A stretch of DNA of 64,000 nt from contig DASQFI010000025.1 of assembly GCA_035633215.1 (NCBI GenBank), positions 51,848 through 115,847 on the forward strand. Reading direction: 5' to 3'. The notes below the pieces were generated by a model, which did no database searches, was not told the origin of the DNA, and was given only the letters and a program-made list of their open reading frames with translations. The position numbers were made by a program, and so were the translations under genes. Positions 8,256 to 17,378 of the stretch are shown here, piece by piece; within the stretch, counting starts at the first letter, position 1, and every line of letters starts with the position of its first letter. This DNA is from DASQFI01 sp035633215. GTDB lineage: Bacteria > Acidobacteriota > Vicinamibacteria > Vicinamibacterales > SCN-69-37.

Positions 8256-9092
8256 ATGGGCACGGCGGCGCACGCGCTCACGATCGACGTCGAAGAGTGG
8301 TTCCACATTTGCGGAGTGGGGGGCGCGCTCGCAGCATCGAACTGGCCCGCCCTGCCGAGCCGCGTCGTGCCCACGACGACAGCGCTGCTGGAGCTGCTCG
8401 ATCGCTGCGGCATCCGGGCGACGTTTTTTGTGCTGGGATATGTGGCTGAGCGACACCCGGACCTGATTCGCCAGATCCGGCGCGCGAATCACGAGATCGG
8501 CTCGCATGGCCATCAGCACGACCGAGTGTATGAGCTGACTCCCTCGCAATTCGAGCAGGACCTCGATCGCAGCCGGGCCGCGCTCGCCTCGTGCGGCGTG
8601 ACCGACATCGCCGGATTCCGCGCACCTGAATGGTCGATCAATGACAGGTCCCTCTGGGCACTCGACGTGCTCGTCTCCCGCGGCATCGGCATCGATTCGA
8701 GCATGGCTCCGCTGCGGATTGTCGGGAATCCCCGCTACCCGCAGGAGGTGCACCGCCGGGCGACGGCGCACGGCGAGATCGTGGAATGTCCGCCCGCCGT
8801 GCACCGCCGGCTGGGACAGAACGTACCCCAGGGCGGCAGCTGGGGGCTGCGGATGAGCCGGCCGGCGGCCGTGCTGCGCGCCCTCGAGGCCCGCCTCGCG
8901 GCGGGCCGTCCGGCGGTGCTCTGGATCCATCCTTGGGAGATCGATGCCGATCCGCCGCACATAGCTCTGCCGGCCGCGAGTCGATTTGCGCACTATTTCT
9001 GCCTGTCGGGATTTCAGCGACGGTTGGAAACCATCCTCCGGGGCGCCGCGTTCGGCCCACTCAGTGAACTCGTCAGAGCGTCTCCCTCATGA
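8256..9092 (+). CDS. Polysaccharide deacetylase family protein
   Basis: 278 residues from ATG 8256. The NodB-fold signatures are D11 in TIDVEEWFH, RATFFVLG at 54-61, the zinc pair H84-x3-H88 in SHGHQHD, and FRAPEWS. The TIDVEEWFH start is typical of the deacetylases encoded in exosortase/exopolysaccharide (XrtA-type) loci, although no exosortase is present here. It would remove an acyl group from a sugar or similar carbohydrate; in this operon it may act on a glycosylated product. No signal peptide is visible, so it is probably cytoplasmic. It overlaps the next gene by 4 bp. Confidence 0.85.
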   Translation: MGTAAHALTIDVEEWFHICGVGGALAASNWPALPSRVVPTTTALLELLDRCGIRATFFVLGYVAERHPDLIRQIRRANHEIGSHGHQHDRVYELTPSQFEQDLDRSRAALASCGVTDIAGFRAPEWSINDRSLWALDVLVSRGIGIDSSMAPLRIVGNPRYPQEVHRRATAHGEIVECPPAVHRRLGQNVPQGGSWGLRMSRPAAVLRALEARLAAGRPAVLWIHPWEIDADPPHIALPAASRFAHYFCLSGFQRRLETILRGAAFGPLSELVRASPS

Positions 9093-12052
9093 CTTCAGCA
9101 GCCGTCGCAACACTCGTCATGACGGTTGCGACCGGGGTGATGACGCAAGGGCTGAGTGGTCCCAAGTTTCGGGGCATCGGCGTCGATGAACGTCTGGAAC
9201 AGCCCGCCATTCTGGCCCCGGCGCTTGACCGCGCCAGGATTGCCACCGGCACGCTCCCCGCGTTCGTGCGGCTGCTGATCGATCGGGATACCCTCCAATC
9301 GTTTCAGACCTCCGGCAAATGGGAGGCGCTCGATGCACGGATCGCGATCTATCAGCAGCGATCGGTTCCGATGCTGCTGTCGATTGAGGATCGGAATTTC
9401 GCCGCCGATCAGGGCGATGCCTGGCGCGCCCTGACCCACGCCCTGGCCACGCGGTACCGCGGGCGCGTGGCAGGCTACCAGGTCGAGTTGCCGCGCGGCG
9501 CGCCACGACCCGATCCCCGCGCGTATGCGTTCGTGGTCAAGATGGCCGCCGTACAGATTCGCGCGGCGGATCCGAACGCCCGGATCGCGCAGGCCACGAT
9601 TGGACCGGCCGACATCGAGTGGCAGACCGCGCTGTACGCCGAAGACACCGCGTCGTACGTGGACGATGTCCCGGTCGATCCTCCCGATCTGGCGCGAGTG
9701 GACGGCGTCGAGCCCCTCTCGGTTGTCCGGCCGCTCGTCCGTGCCCGCGATGGCACGGCCACGCTGATAACGGCCGGGATTCGCCTGGACGCTGCCGACG
9801 AACGGACCACGGCACGCTGGCTGGCCTATGCCTTCTCGCATCTGGGCGATCCGCAGCTCCGATCGACGGTGACGGGCAGCGTCGAGGCGGTTTCGGCGAT
9901 CCTCGGCGTCGCGAACGTCCTGAAGGAAGTCTTCGCAGGCGAGCTCGTGACGCTCGACCCCCAAACCGTCGGGCTCACGTTCCAGGCATCGGGCTCCGAC
10001 CGCCAGGTGGCAGTGCCCCATCTCCTCCTGTACAGCCTGACGAATTTCTCGACCTATCTGGCTATTTGGGGGCTGGCGAATGAGTCGATGCGCGTGAGTC
10101 TGGTGGACCAGCTCGGCCGTGCCCCGGTGGCGCGGGACGCGCTGCGCGGAACCGTGACTCCGCTCAAGGACCACACCTGGGATCCCGGGACGAAGCAAGC
10201 CCGCTTCTCGACTCCGGCATCTTCCACGCCGCTCATCATCGACTTCAACTATGGTGGGACCAGCGTGTACGTCAGCCGCGCCGATGCGGCGGAAGCCGCC
10301 GTGCCTAGCGTGTCGGAGATCGTTTTCCGTCATCAGCAGCAGCAGGCCCGACAGGACGCGCTCTATTCGACGTACATCGCTCTTGCGCGTATGGAACAGC
10401 ACTTCCGTCCATCGCCGACCGACGCCTTCGACGTCGTCTCCGACAACCGGTTCTACGTCACGCGCGACACCGTCGAATGGGAGGAGCTCTCTTTCTCCGT
10501 CAACGGCGGGAAATGGGGGCCCGATCGCCCGGAGTTCCCGCTGCTTCAAGCCGAGAAAGTCCTCTCCCTGCCGTTCGACCTGCAGCTCACGGCCGACTAC
10601 CGGTACACGCTGGGCGGCGTCGACGAAATCGGCGGCCGCCGCTGCTTCGTGGTGCACTTCGAGCCCGTGACCTCCGAGCAGGCGCTGTATCGGGGCCGTG
10701 TGTGGATTGATGCCGAGACGTATGTCCGGCTTCGCCTCAACACGATTCAGACGCGCCTCACTCCGCCAATCGTCTCGAGCGAGGAGGTCCAGACGTTCAC
10801 GCGGGTGGCCGAAATCAGCGAAGAACCCGTCTATCTCGCCACACGTATTGCGACCACCCAGCTCCTGCTGATCGCTGGCCGGAACCTGCTCCTGGAAAAA
10901 GTCGTGACGTTTCGTGACTTCAACGTGGACGCGTCCGACTTCGAGGCGCGCCGGGGCGCGGCGCGGGCGAGCGACCGCATCATGTTCCGCGACACCGACG
11001 CCGGCCTCCGGTACCTCGTCAAGCGGGGCGGCGAGCGGGTCGTGAGCGATCGCATGACCCAGTCGAGCAAAGCCCTCGCCATGGGCACGACGCTCGATCC
11101 TTCCTTCGATTTCCCGCTGCCGATATTCGGCCTGAACTATCTGAACTTCAACTTTCTCGGGACGGACAGCCAGCTCGCGCTGCTCTGGGGAGGCGTCCTC
11201 GCTTTGGGGAACGTTCAGAAACCCCGTCTGGGATCGACGCGACTCGACGCCAATCTCGATTTCTTTGCCATCGCCGTGCCGGGGAACGACATCGTGTTCG
11301 ACGCCGGCGGCGAACGCCGCGACGAGCGCGTGCTCACCATCCCGTTATCAGTGGGCGGGAATCTGGGATATCAGTTGAACGCATTCCAGAAGCTCCGACT
11401 GGGATACCAGTTTCGCTACGATGTGTTCTTCAAGGACGCTGAGACGGCGGCTGACTTCACCGCGCCGCCGAGCACCGCGACGCACGGCGGCAGTGTCGAG
11501 TACGAGTTCACGCGCCGGGGCTACACGATCCGCGCCACGACCGGGCTGTTCCGGCGGCAGGGATGGCGGGCCTGGGGCCAGCCGGGCACGTTCGATGCCG
11601 GGTCACAGAGCTACCGGCGGGCATCGATCGGTGCCTCGAAGGACTTCTTCCTGGACTCGTTTCAGACGGTGCGTGCGAGCGCCGCGTGGTACGGCGGGAG
11701 CCGGCTCGATCGGTTCAGCATGTATCAATTCGGCCTCTTCGACGAGATCCGGATGCACGGCGTGCCCGCGGCGGGCGTCAGGTTTCCAGCGCTGGTCCTG
11801 CTGCGGGGATCGTATTCGGTCAATGTCCTTGGGATCTATCGTGTCGATGCGTTCGTTGACCACGCGCGCGGCAGGGATCCGGATGATGCCGCGGTCTGGC
11901 GCCCCGTCACCGGCGCCGGCCTGGCGGTGAATCTTCGCGCTCCTTGGAGGACAATGCTGCGGGCCGATGTCGGCAAGAGCATCCTTCCGGTTCGCTACGC
12001 GCCGGCCGGTTCCTGGGTGGTGCAAGTCATGTTCCTCAAGCCGCTGCGGTAG
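9089..12052 (+). CDS. 987-aa composite outer-membrane protein
   Basis: A short hydrophobic leader (ATLVMTVATGVM) precedes a ~300-residue segment that resembles a glycosidase-type barrel without a recognisable active site (GYQVELPRG, AAVQIRAADPNARIAQATIG). A middle segment of ~250 residues (about 400-640) has the feel of outer-membrane lipoprotein-sorting proteins (LALARMEQHF..., VWIDAETYVRLRLNTIQ). From about 700 the sequence alternates as an outer-membrane beta-barrel (KLRLGYQFRYDVFF, SVEYEFTRRGYTIRATTG) to a terminal VVQVMFLKPLR. I do not know a characterised homologue. Its place between deacetylase and PHP genes in the polyketide operon suggests receipt or export of the product at the outer membrane. 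The PHP start is 7 bp downstream. Confidence 0.72.
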   Translation: MTSAAVATLVMTVATGVMTQGLSGPKFRGIGVDERLEQPAILAPALDRARIATGTLPAFVRLLIDRDTLQSFQTSGKWEALDARIAIYQQRSVPMLLSIEDRNFAADQGDAWRALTHALATRYRGRVAGYQVELPRGAPRPDPRAYAFVVKMAAVQIRAADPNARIAQATIGPADIEWQTALYAEDTASYVDDVPVDPPDLARVDGVEPLSVVRPLVRARDGTATLITAGIRLDAADERTTARWLAYAFSHLGDPQLRSTVTGSVEAVSAILGVANVLKEVFAGELVTLDPQTVGLTFQASGSDRQVAVPHLLLYSLTNFSTYLAIWGLANESMRVSLVDQLGRAPVARDALRGTVTPLKDHTWDPGTKQARFSTPASSTPLIIDFNYGGTSVYVSRADAAEAAVPSVSEIVFRHQQQQARQDALYSTYIALARMEQHFRPSPTDAFDVVSDNRFYVTRDTVEWEELSFSVNGGKWGPDRPEFPLLQAEKVLSLPFDLQLTADYRYTLGGVDEIGGRRCFVVHFEPVTSEQALYRGRVWIDAETYVRLRLNTIQTRLTPPIVSSEEVQTFTRVAEISEEPVYLATRIATTQLLLIAGRNLLLEKVVTFRDFNVDASDFEARRGAARASDRIMFRDTDAGLRYLVKRGGERVVSDRMTQSSKALAMGTTLDPSFDFPLPIFGLNYLNFNFLGTDSQLALLWGGVLALGNVQKPRLGSTRLDANLDFFAIAVPGNDIVFDAGGERRDERVLTIPLSVGGNLGYQLNAFQKLRLGYQFRYDVFFKDAETAADFTAPPSTATHGGSVEYEFTRRGYTIRATTGLFRRQGWRAWGQPGTFDAGSQSYRRASIGASKDFFLDSFQTVRASAAWYGGSRLDRFSMYQFGLFDEIRMHGVPAAGVRFPALVLLRGSYSVNVLGIYRVDAFVDHARGRDPDDAAVWRPVTGAGLAVNLRAPWRTMLRADVGKSILPVRYAPAGSWVVQVMFLKPLR

Positions 12053-12059
12053 GCTGCCC

Positions 12060-12995
12060 GTGAAAGCCGACCTTCACGTCCATTCCCATCACTCCGGTTT
12101 CGCGCCCCACCTCCCCTTCCTCCGCGCGCGCGACTGCTATTCGAGTCCGTTCGACGTGTACCGGATCGCGAAAGCGCGCGGAATGGATCTCGTCTGCCTG
12201 ACCGACCATGACACCATCGACGGCTGCCTGGAGTTCCTCGACCGATATCCAGACGCGCCCGATTTCATCATCGCCGAGGAAATTGAATGTCGCGTTCCCG
12301 ATGTACCGGCACTGCGCATTCACCTCGGTGCCGTCGGGATGACCGAGGAGATTCATCGGGAGGTCCAGCGGCTCCGTACGAACGTCGTCGACGCCGCGAC
12401 GTATCTTCGCCAGCGGGACGTGTTCTTTGCAGTCAACCATCTGTTTTTGCTCTTTGGCGACGACAGCGCCGTCGAGCGGTACATGCGGACCGTGTTGGCG
12501 ATTGCCCCCGCACTTGAGATTCACAACGGCGCGGCCCTTGCTACGCACAATGCGTTTGTGTCGGACCTGGCGACCGAATGCCGGATGTCCGGCCGGCACA
12601 TGGCGATCACCGGTGGAAGCGACGCGCACACCCTCCAGTGGGTCGGCACGACGTATACCGAGACCCCCAGCCATACACGGGAAGAGTTCCTTGAACATCT
12701 CCGCGCAGGCGAAGCGACTACGGCCGGGCGCCACGGCGGATCCTGGCGCGCGATGTCCGAAATCTACGGGGTCATTCTGAACTACTGGCGAGCCCTGGCC
12801 ACATCGCGGCCTGCGGATTTGCAGGGAGGACCACGTCTAACAGCCTCGGCCTTTTCGATAGCTTCGCTGCCGTTCCAGTTCATTCCCGCCGGTGTTGCCA
12901 TTGGGATGAAACTCCGCGAGGCCAGGCGAATCTCGCGTTACCGGCGCCAATGGAACGGGCGGCAGGCCCTCGGCACACTTCGGTCCAAGCCATGA
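12060..12995 (+). CDS. PHP-domain phosphoesterase-like protein
   Basis: 311 residues from GTG 12060, giving VKADLHVHSHHSG at once, the first metal motif of the PHP fold; further metal ligands are in LTDHDTIDG, AEEIE, NHLFL and GGSDAHT. PHP proteins are metal-dependent phosphoesterases with varied substrates. The last ~60 residues (SIASLPFQFIPAGVAIGMKL) are partly hydrophobic and could touch the membrane. The start is set by the gap of 7 bp to the upstream stop; the end overlaps the ketosynthase ATG by 4 bp. A hydrolytic role on a phosphorylated intermediate is only an inference. Confidence 0.82.
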   Translation: MKADLHVHSHHSGFAPHLPFLRARDCYSSPFDVYRIAKARGMDLVCLTDHDTIDGCLEFLDRYPDAPDFIIAEEIECRVPDVPALRIHLGAVGMTEEIHREVQRLRTNVVDAATYLRQRDVFFAVNHLFLLFGDDSAVERYMRTVLAIAPALEIHNGAALATHNAFVSDLATECRMSGRHMAITGGSDAHTLQWVGTTYTETPSHTREEFLEHLRAGEATTAGRHGGSWRAMSEIYGVILNYWRALATSRPADLQGGPRLTASAFSIASLPFQFIPAGVAIGMKLREARRISRYRRQWNGRQALGTLRSKP

Positions 12996-14209
12996 CGGAT
13001 CGCCGTGTGGCGGTGACCGGTATCGGCTGCGTGACCGCCCTCGGGGCGACTCGCGAGGCGGTGTGGTCCGGACTGGTGAACGGGCGGTGCGGAATCGGAC
13101 CGGTGACGGTGCTTGATCCGGCGGGTTACCGAAGTCAGCTCGCTGCGGAGATCCCTGAAACCAATCCCGATGGCCGGTTCACGGCCCTCGAAACCCGGCG
13201 CTTCTCGAGGTGTGACCGAATCGCGGTGCTCGCCGCTGGCGAAGCGATGGACGACGCTGGTCTGGATCTTCGCGACCAGGCCCGAGAACGCGCCGGCGTC
13301 GTGTTCGGGGCCGGCACGAGCGATTTACTTCGGAACGAAGGCTACCTGCGCGACCTGCGCTTGCGTGGAGCCCGCCGAGCGCGGCCGTCACACGTCTTCA
13401 ACCACTTTCCGAGCACCCCCGTCGACGTCGTCGGCGAACGCTTCGGGCTGCGTGGACTCAGAATGTGCATCGTGGCGGCGTGCTCTTCGAGCACGATTGC
13501 AATCGGGTTCGCTGGAGAAGCCATCCGCCGCGGAGAGTTGGATGTCGCTGTGGCAGGGGGCGCCGACGTCCTCTGTCAACTGACGTTCAGTGGCTTCAAC
13601 GCGCTTCGATTGGTCGATGTCGAACCGTGTCGTCCCTTCGACGCCGCCAGGGCGGGCATGACGATCGGCGAGGCGGCGGCCGTGTTGGTACTCGAAGATT
13701 TCGATCGCGCCACGCGTCGGGGCGCGACCATCTATGCCGAGTTGTGTGGCTATAGCGCGACCTGTGAGGCTTTTCATCCGACGTCCCCTGAACCGAACGG
13801 GGTGGCGGTTGCGGCGACTATTCGGGCGGCGCTCGAAGCGGCACGCGTTAATGCTGCCGACGTGGAGCATGTCAACGCCCATGGGACCGGCACTATCCAC
13901 AACGACCGTGCCGAAGCCAAGGCGATGGCGCGGATCTTCGGTGAGCGAAGCAAACACCTTCCGGTAACATCGATCAAGTCAATGGTCGGTCACTGTCTGG
14001 GTGCCGCAGGCGCTATCGAGGCCGCTGCTCTGGCGTTGACGATTTCTCGAGGGGTCATCCCACCTACCGCCAATCACACGGTGACCGATCCGGAATTCGA
14101 GCTGGACGTTGTCGCGCCTGATGCAAGGACATCGTCTGTTCGGTGCGGCGTTTCGGTTTCACTGGCGTTTGGGGGCAACGACGCAGCGCTGGTCATGCGC
14201 AAGGTGTAA
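12992..14209 (+). CDS. Beta-ketoacyl-ACP synthase with intact active site (KS-alpha)
   Basis: 405 residues from ATG 12992. The Cys-His-His triad is complete: C164 in VAACSSST, H297 in NAHGTGT and H334 in SMVGHCLGAAGA, with K329. It catalyses decarboxylative Claisen condensation of malonyl-ACP with the acyl chain. As the last gene of the operon that opens with a triad-less KS of the same length, it is the obvious catalytic half of a KS-alpha/KS-beta heterodimer. The alternative, an independent FabF, is less likely because of the operon position. It ends 22 bp before the convergent gene's stop; no terminator hairpin was seen. Confidence 0.93.
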   Translation: MTDRRVAVTGIGCVTALGATREAVWSGLVNGRCGIGPVTVLDPAGYRSQLAAEIPETNPDGRFTALETRRFSRCDRIAVLAAGEAMDDAGLDLRDQARERAGVVFGAGTSDLLRNEGYLRDLRLRGARRARPSHVFNHFPSTPVDVVGERFGLRGLRMCIVAACSSSTIAIGFAGEAIRRGELDVAVAGGADVLCQLTFSGFNALRLVDVEPCRPFDAARAGMTIGEAAAVLVLEDFDRATRRGATIYAELCGYSATCEAFHPTSPEPNGVAVAATIRAALEAARVNAADVEHVNAHGTGTIHNDRAEAKAMARIFGERSKHLPVTSIKSMVGHCLGAAGAIEAAALALTISRGVIPPTANHTVTDPEFELDVVAPDARTSSVRCGVSVSLAFGGNDAALVMRKV

Positions 14210-14231
14210 TCCGGGTCAATACTTGAATCGA

Positions 14232-15506
14232 TCACCGATTCAAATTGAATGGCGTGGCGCAGACGAAGCCCTTGGGGGCCTTCACGTCGCCGGAGTGATA
14301 CTCATCGAGATATAGCCTGACAGGTGTCACGATCCCGTCGTATTGCACTTCATACATATCTAGGATCGTCTGCTGATCGGGTCCCATGACGGACCCGAGC
14401 CGCCGATAGCGTAGTCCCTGTCCAGCCGGACCTCGGAGCGTATCGAGATAGCGGCGTTCGCGCGGCGGACCTTCTCGAACGCCGCCGTCAACCTTGATGG
14501 GATTCTGCGGCGTGTATCCATACTTCTCGTCGTCGGAGATCGCGCACCGGCTCGACTCGACTGTGAGGTTCGGGACGTCCGGCGTGGTATTGCCCGCCGG
14601 GCGGCCGCCGATCGTCGTGTTGGCGATCGGCGTCGGCCCCGCGCTCACGGGCGGCGCGCCGGTCGCGGTAAAGGTCACCGGGATCACCACGGTCGCGGGG
14701 ACTGGCGCGCCATTGATCCGCGACGGCTCGAACGTCACTTTTTCGAGAGCCGCCAGCGCGGCTGGCTCGAGCGTCACCTCCCCTTCGACTCGGCTCGGAA
14801 ATCGCACATTCCCCTGTTGATCGACAAGAACGCGGAATCGCAGCACGCTGGGGGATGGAAGTCCGGCCGCGCCCTCCGGGAATTTGAGGACGGCGAGTCC
14901 TCTCGGCCTCGCCGGCGCGAATTGTGTGGAGAACGTCACGGTCGGCGCGGGATTCGGACACGCAGGCGCTTCATACTCGATACGAACACTTGTGGCAGTC
15001 GACAGGGGGGCGTTCGAGAACGAGGCGACCAGCGCCGCGTCGGGCAATTTTACTCCCGGCAGGATCGATTCGGCGGCATCGCCTTTCACCGGCGGCGCAA
15101 GCTGCCTGACCGGACCGGAGAATGGCGGCGCGCTCACTTCCAATTGAATGTCCTTTGGCGCGTTGGGTCGCCCGGCGCAGGTGAGCGGCTCGGCGACGAT
15201 CACGATCTTGATCGGAACAAGTCCCTGTCCGATGCTTGGCGACTCGGCGCTCGGTGTCTTGCCGGCGGCGATCGCGGCTTTGGCCGCGACGACGCCAAGC
15301 AGAAATCGATCGTAGACCGCACCGTAACGCTGTCCGTCTGACATCAGCGGGATCGGCCTGACGTCGCCCTGACTCGCTTCGATGGCGAGCTGGGCCAGAT
15401 TGGTCTCCCTCGACTGGACATCCGCCGGCAACTGCGCGGTCGGCGGCGCGGACTGCGCGATGAACAGCACACCGAACACCGCGCCGGCGACAGGCAATGC
15501 GTTCAT
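14232..15506 (-). CDS. Secreted protein with TonB-C-like segment
   Basis: 424 residues. A signal peptide (MNALPVAGAVFGVLFIAQSA) directs export. The centre contains a segment resembling the C-terminal domain of TonB (FRVLVDQQGNVRFPSRVEG, then ALEKVTFEPSRINGAPVPATVVIPVTF), in the form common in acidobacterial periplasmic proteins. The C-terminal ~100 residues (GPPRERRYLDTLRG, VKAPKGFVCATPFNLNR) are not recognised. It stands alone, convergent with the polyketide operon. Function unknown. Confidence 0.7.
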   Translation of the reverse strand: MNALPVAGAVFGVLFIAQSAPPTAQLPADVQSRETNLAQLAIEASQGDVRPIPLMSDGQRYGAVYDRFLLGVVAAKAAIAAGKTPSAESPSIGQGLVPIKIVIVAEPLTCAGRPNAPKDIQLEVSAPPFSGPVRQLAPPVKGDAAESILPGVKLPDAALVASFSNAPLSTATSVRIEYEAPACPNPAPTVTFSTQFAPARPRGLAVLKFPEGAAGLPSPSVLRFRVLVDQQGNVRFPSRVEGEVTLEPAALAALEKVTFEPSRINGAPVPATVVIPVTFTATGAPPVSAGPTPIANTTIGGRPAGNTTPDVPNLTVESSRCAISDDEKYGYTPQNPIKVDGGVREGPPRERRYLDTLRGPAGQGLRYRRLGSVMGPDQQTILDMYEVQYDGIVTPVRLYLDEYHSGDVKAPKGFVCATPFNLNR

Positions 15507-15557
15507 ATGGCCTCGTGGAAGACGACGATTCTAGCAGGCCGCTGAAAAACGCGGCCT

Positions 15558-15580
15558 GAACTTCGAACTCAGAACTACTT
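15558..15580. repeat. Micro-repeat island, word GAACTTC
   Basis: Three near-copies in a row (GAACTTC, GAACTCA, GAACTAC) just downstream of the thioredoxin/NHL gene and overlapping its stop. The reverse complement of the word, GAAGTTC, builds the island at 39805-39828. Confidence 0.5.
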
Positions 15581-17086
15581 GACCCCCAGCGTCTCTACAC
15601 GGCCGTCCGCGAGCGCAACCTTTCGTATGGCGTGATTGTTTGTGTCAGCCACGTACAGTGACTCGCTGGTCGCCGACAGGCCGCCGGGTTCGTAGAACGT
15701 CGCGCCGGCTGCCGGGCCATCGTCATGCCCTTCGGTGCCGGTGCCGGCAAACGCGCGGACGTCGCCCGTGTCGGGATTGAGGGTCTTGATCTTGTGGTTA
15801 TAGGTGTCGGCGATGAAGAGCCTTCCGCGCGCCCACGCGACGCCCAGCGGATGCTGGAGCCGCGCGGCATCCCCCTGCCCGTCGCGATCGCCGAAGTCGA
15901 ACAGATCGCCGCCCGTCAGCGTCCGGACGCGGTTTTCCGGCGGCAACTGGATCGCGCGGATGATGTTGGATTCGCTGTCGGCGACGTAGATCGTCTCGCC
16001 GGCCAGCGCAAGGCCGGACGGTTGGGCGAACGCCGCTTCGTCGATCGCGCCGTCGATACGCGCTTCACGGCCGGTCCCGGCATACGGCAACGCCAGCCGG
16101 CGGACGAGATCGACGAGCCAGATCTGGTGCGTGCCGGCCATCGCCACGAAGAGCAGCCGATTGGCGACCAGGAGATCCCATGGCGAATTGAGCGCCGTCT
16201 CGCGTGCGGCGCCGCCCTGGCCGCCCCAGGCCGCCTGTCGTCCGGTTCCCGCGAGCGTCGACACTCCACGCGATGGCAGATCGATCGCGCGCACGACGTG
16301 ATTCTCGGTATCGGCAACGTAGAGGGTTTCGCCGTCGAGCGCCAGACCCTGCGGGCGATAGAATCTCGCGTGGTCGAATCCGCCGTCCACCCACCCGGCG
16401 CTTCCGGTGCCGATCGTCTCCGTCACCTTCCCAGCCAGCGTCGTCACGAGCACGCGATGGTGATTCGAATCGGCGATGAACAGCCGGCTTCCTGACTCGT
16501 CGGCGAGAACTTTCCCGGGAAACGCGAGCACGGATGTTTTCAGCCGCTCGCGCTCGAGCGAGCCGTCTCCGCTGAAGCTACGGCGGCCAAGGAGCGGAAT
16601 CGGCCGGCGATCGATCAGCTTCTGTTCGTCGAAGACCCGCACGACCGCGGCGATCGCTCGATCAAATTGTTCGAGATGCCCCTCACCCGACGCCGTGGCC
16701 ACCACGTAGCCTTCGGGATCGATCAGGACGAGCGTCGGCCACGCGCGCGCGCCATACGCCTTCCAGATCGCGAAGTCGGCGTCGCTCACGACCGGATGGT
16801 CGATGTCGTATCGCACGAGGATCCGGCGGATGTTGTCCGCCTTTCGCTCGTTCGCGAACTTGGCCGAGTGAACGCCAATCACCACGAGCTCGTCGCGATA
16901 CTTCTCCTCGAGCCGCCGCAGGCCCGGCAGGAGGTGCATGCAGTTGATGCAGCCGTACGTCCAGAAGTCGAGCAGGACAACCTTCCCGCGCAAGGCTGTC
17001 AAGCCGAGCGGCGCGGGAACGTTGAACCACTCACGCGTGGCGGGCAGTTCTGGCGCGTGGATACGCTCACTCATTGTCCGCCGCAC
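15575..17086 (-). CDS. Thioredoxin-domain protein with C-terminal NHL-type propeller
   Basis: 503 residues. Residues ~10-160 form a thioredoxin/TlpA-like domain with the CxxC motif in YGCINCMHL. Residues ~190-500 hold repeated NHL-type blades (LFIADSNHHRVLV, LYVADTENHVVRAID, IYVADSESNIIRAI, LFIADTYNHKIKTL, LYVADTNNHAIRKV). The order is that of the NHLRC2-like bacterial family. No signal peptide is visible, so it is probably cytosolic; its substrate is unknown. MSERIHAPEL five codons in is an alternative start. The upstream flank carries a palindrome at 17083-17096 that touches the start region. Confidence 0.85.
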   Translation of the reverse strand: MRRTMSERIHAPELPATREWFNVPAPLGLTALRGKVVLLDFWTYGCINCMHLLPGLRRLEEKYRDELVVIGVHSAKFANERKADNIRRILVRYDIDHPVVSDADFAIWKAYGARAWPTLVLIDPEGYVVATASGEGHLEQFDRAIAAVVRVFDEQKLIDRRPIPLLGRRSFSGDGSLERERLKTSVLAFPGKVLADESGSRLFIADSNHHRVLVTTLAGKVTETIGTGSAGWVDGGFDHARFYRPQGLALDGETLYVADTENHVVRAIDLPSRGVSTLAGTGRQAAWGGQGGAARETALNSPWDLLVANRLLFVAMAGTHQIWLVDLVRRLALPYAGTGREARIDGAIDEAAFAQPSGLALAGETIYVADSESNIIRAIQLPPENRVRTLTGGDLFDFGDRDGQGDAARLQHPLGVAWARGRLFIADTYNHKIKTLNPDTGDVRAFAGTGTEGHDDGPAAGATFYEPGGLSATSESLYVADTNNHAIRKVALADGRVETLGVK

Positions 17087-17096
17087 CTAAAGGTGC
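17083..17096. repeat. REP-like palindrome, core ACCTAAAGGT
   Basis: GCACCTAAAGGTGC has two 6-bp arms and a 2-nt centre. Its core is the exact reverse complement of the core of the larger palindrome at 17330-17359, on the other side of a transposase fossil. Confidence 0.55.
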
Positions 17097-17323
17097 AACT
17101 GTGGAAGGCGAGTTACTGGGATGCAACGGTGAGAGGAAACCGCGCTACGACAGCGGTGATTCGCTACATCATTCTGAATCCCGTGAAAGCCGGACTCGTG
17201 TCGACGCCCGCGGACTATCCGTTCTGGGGCTCCGGGAGCCATAGCCGCGAGGCGCTGTTGAAGCTCCTCGAGGCATCCGAACCGATGACTCCGACCGACC
17301 GGTTGACTGCGGCCGAGCCCTAG
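17084..17323 (+). pseudogene. C-terminal fossil of a REP-associated tyrosine transposase (Y1_Tnp/RAYT)
   Basis: An open stretch of ~80 codons reads LWKASYWDATVRG, then VIRYIILNPVKAGLV and PADYPFWGS. The 'YI..NPVKAGLV..P.DYPF.GS' pattern is the hallmark of the end of RAYT-type transposases. The N-terminal two thirds, including the HUH motif and the catalytic Tyr, are absent; sequence upstream of 17083 belongs to the opposite-strand thioredoxin/NHL gene. Palindromes lie on both sides. RAYTs normally act on REP palindromes, so the combination is coherent. Confidence 0.7.
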
Positions 17324-17329
17324 ACGGAT

Positions 17330-17359
17330 GGACGGCCGGACCTTTAGGTTCGGCCGTCC
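17330..17359. repeat. REP-like palindrome, core ACCTTTAGGT
   Basis: Arms GGACGGCCGGACC and GGTTCGGCCGTCC are separated by TTTA, 13-bp arms with a single G-T mismatch. It lies between the RAYT fossil and the stop of the cold-shock gene (leftward), so it could also act as that gene's terminator, but there is no T-run in the leftward direction. Confidence 0.6.
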
Positions 17360-17378
17360 TTGGTTTGACGCCGGGCCG

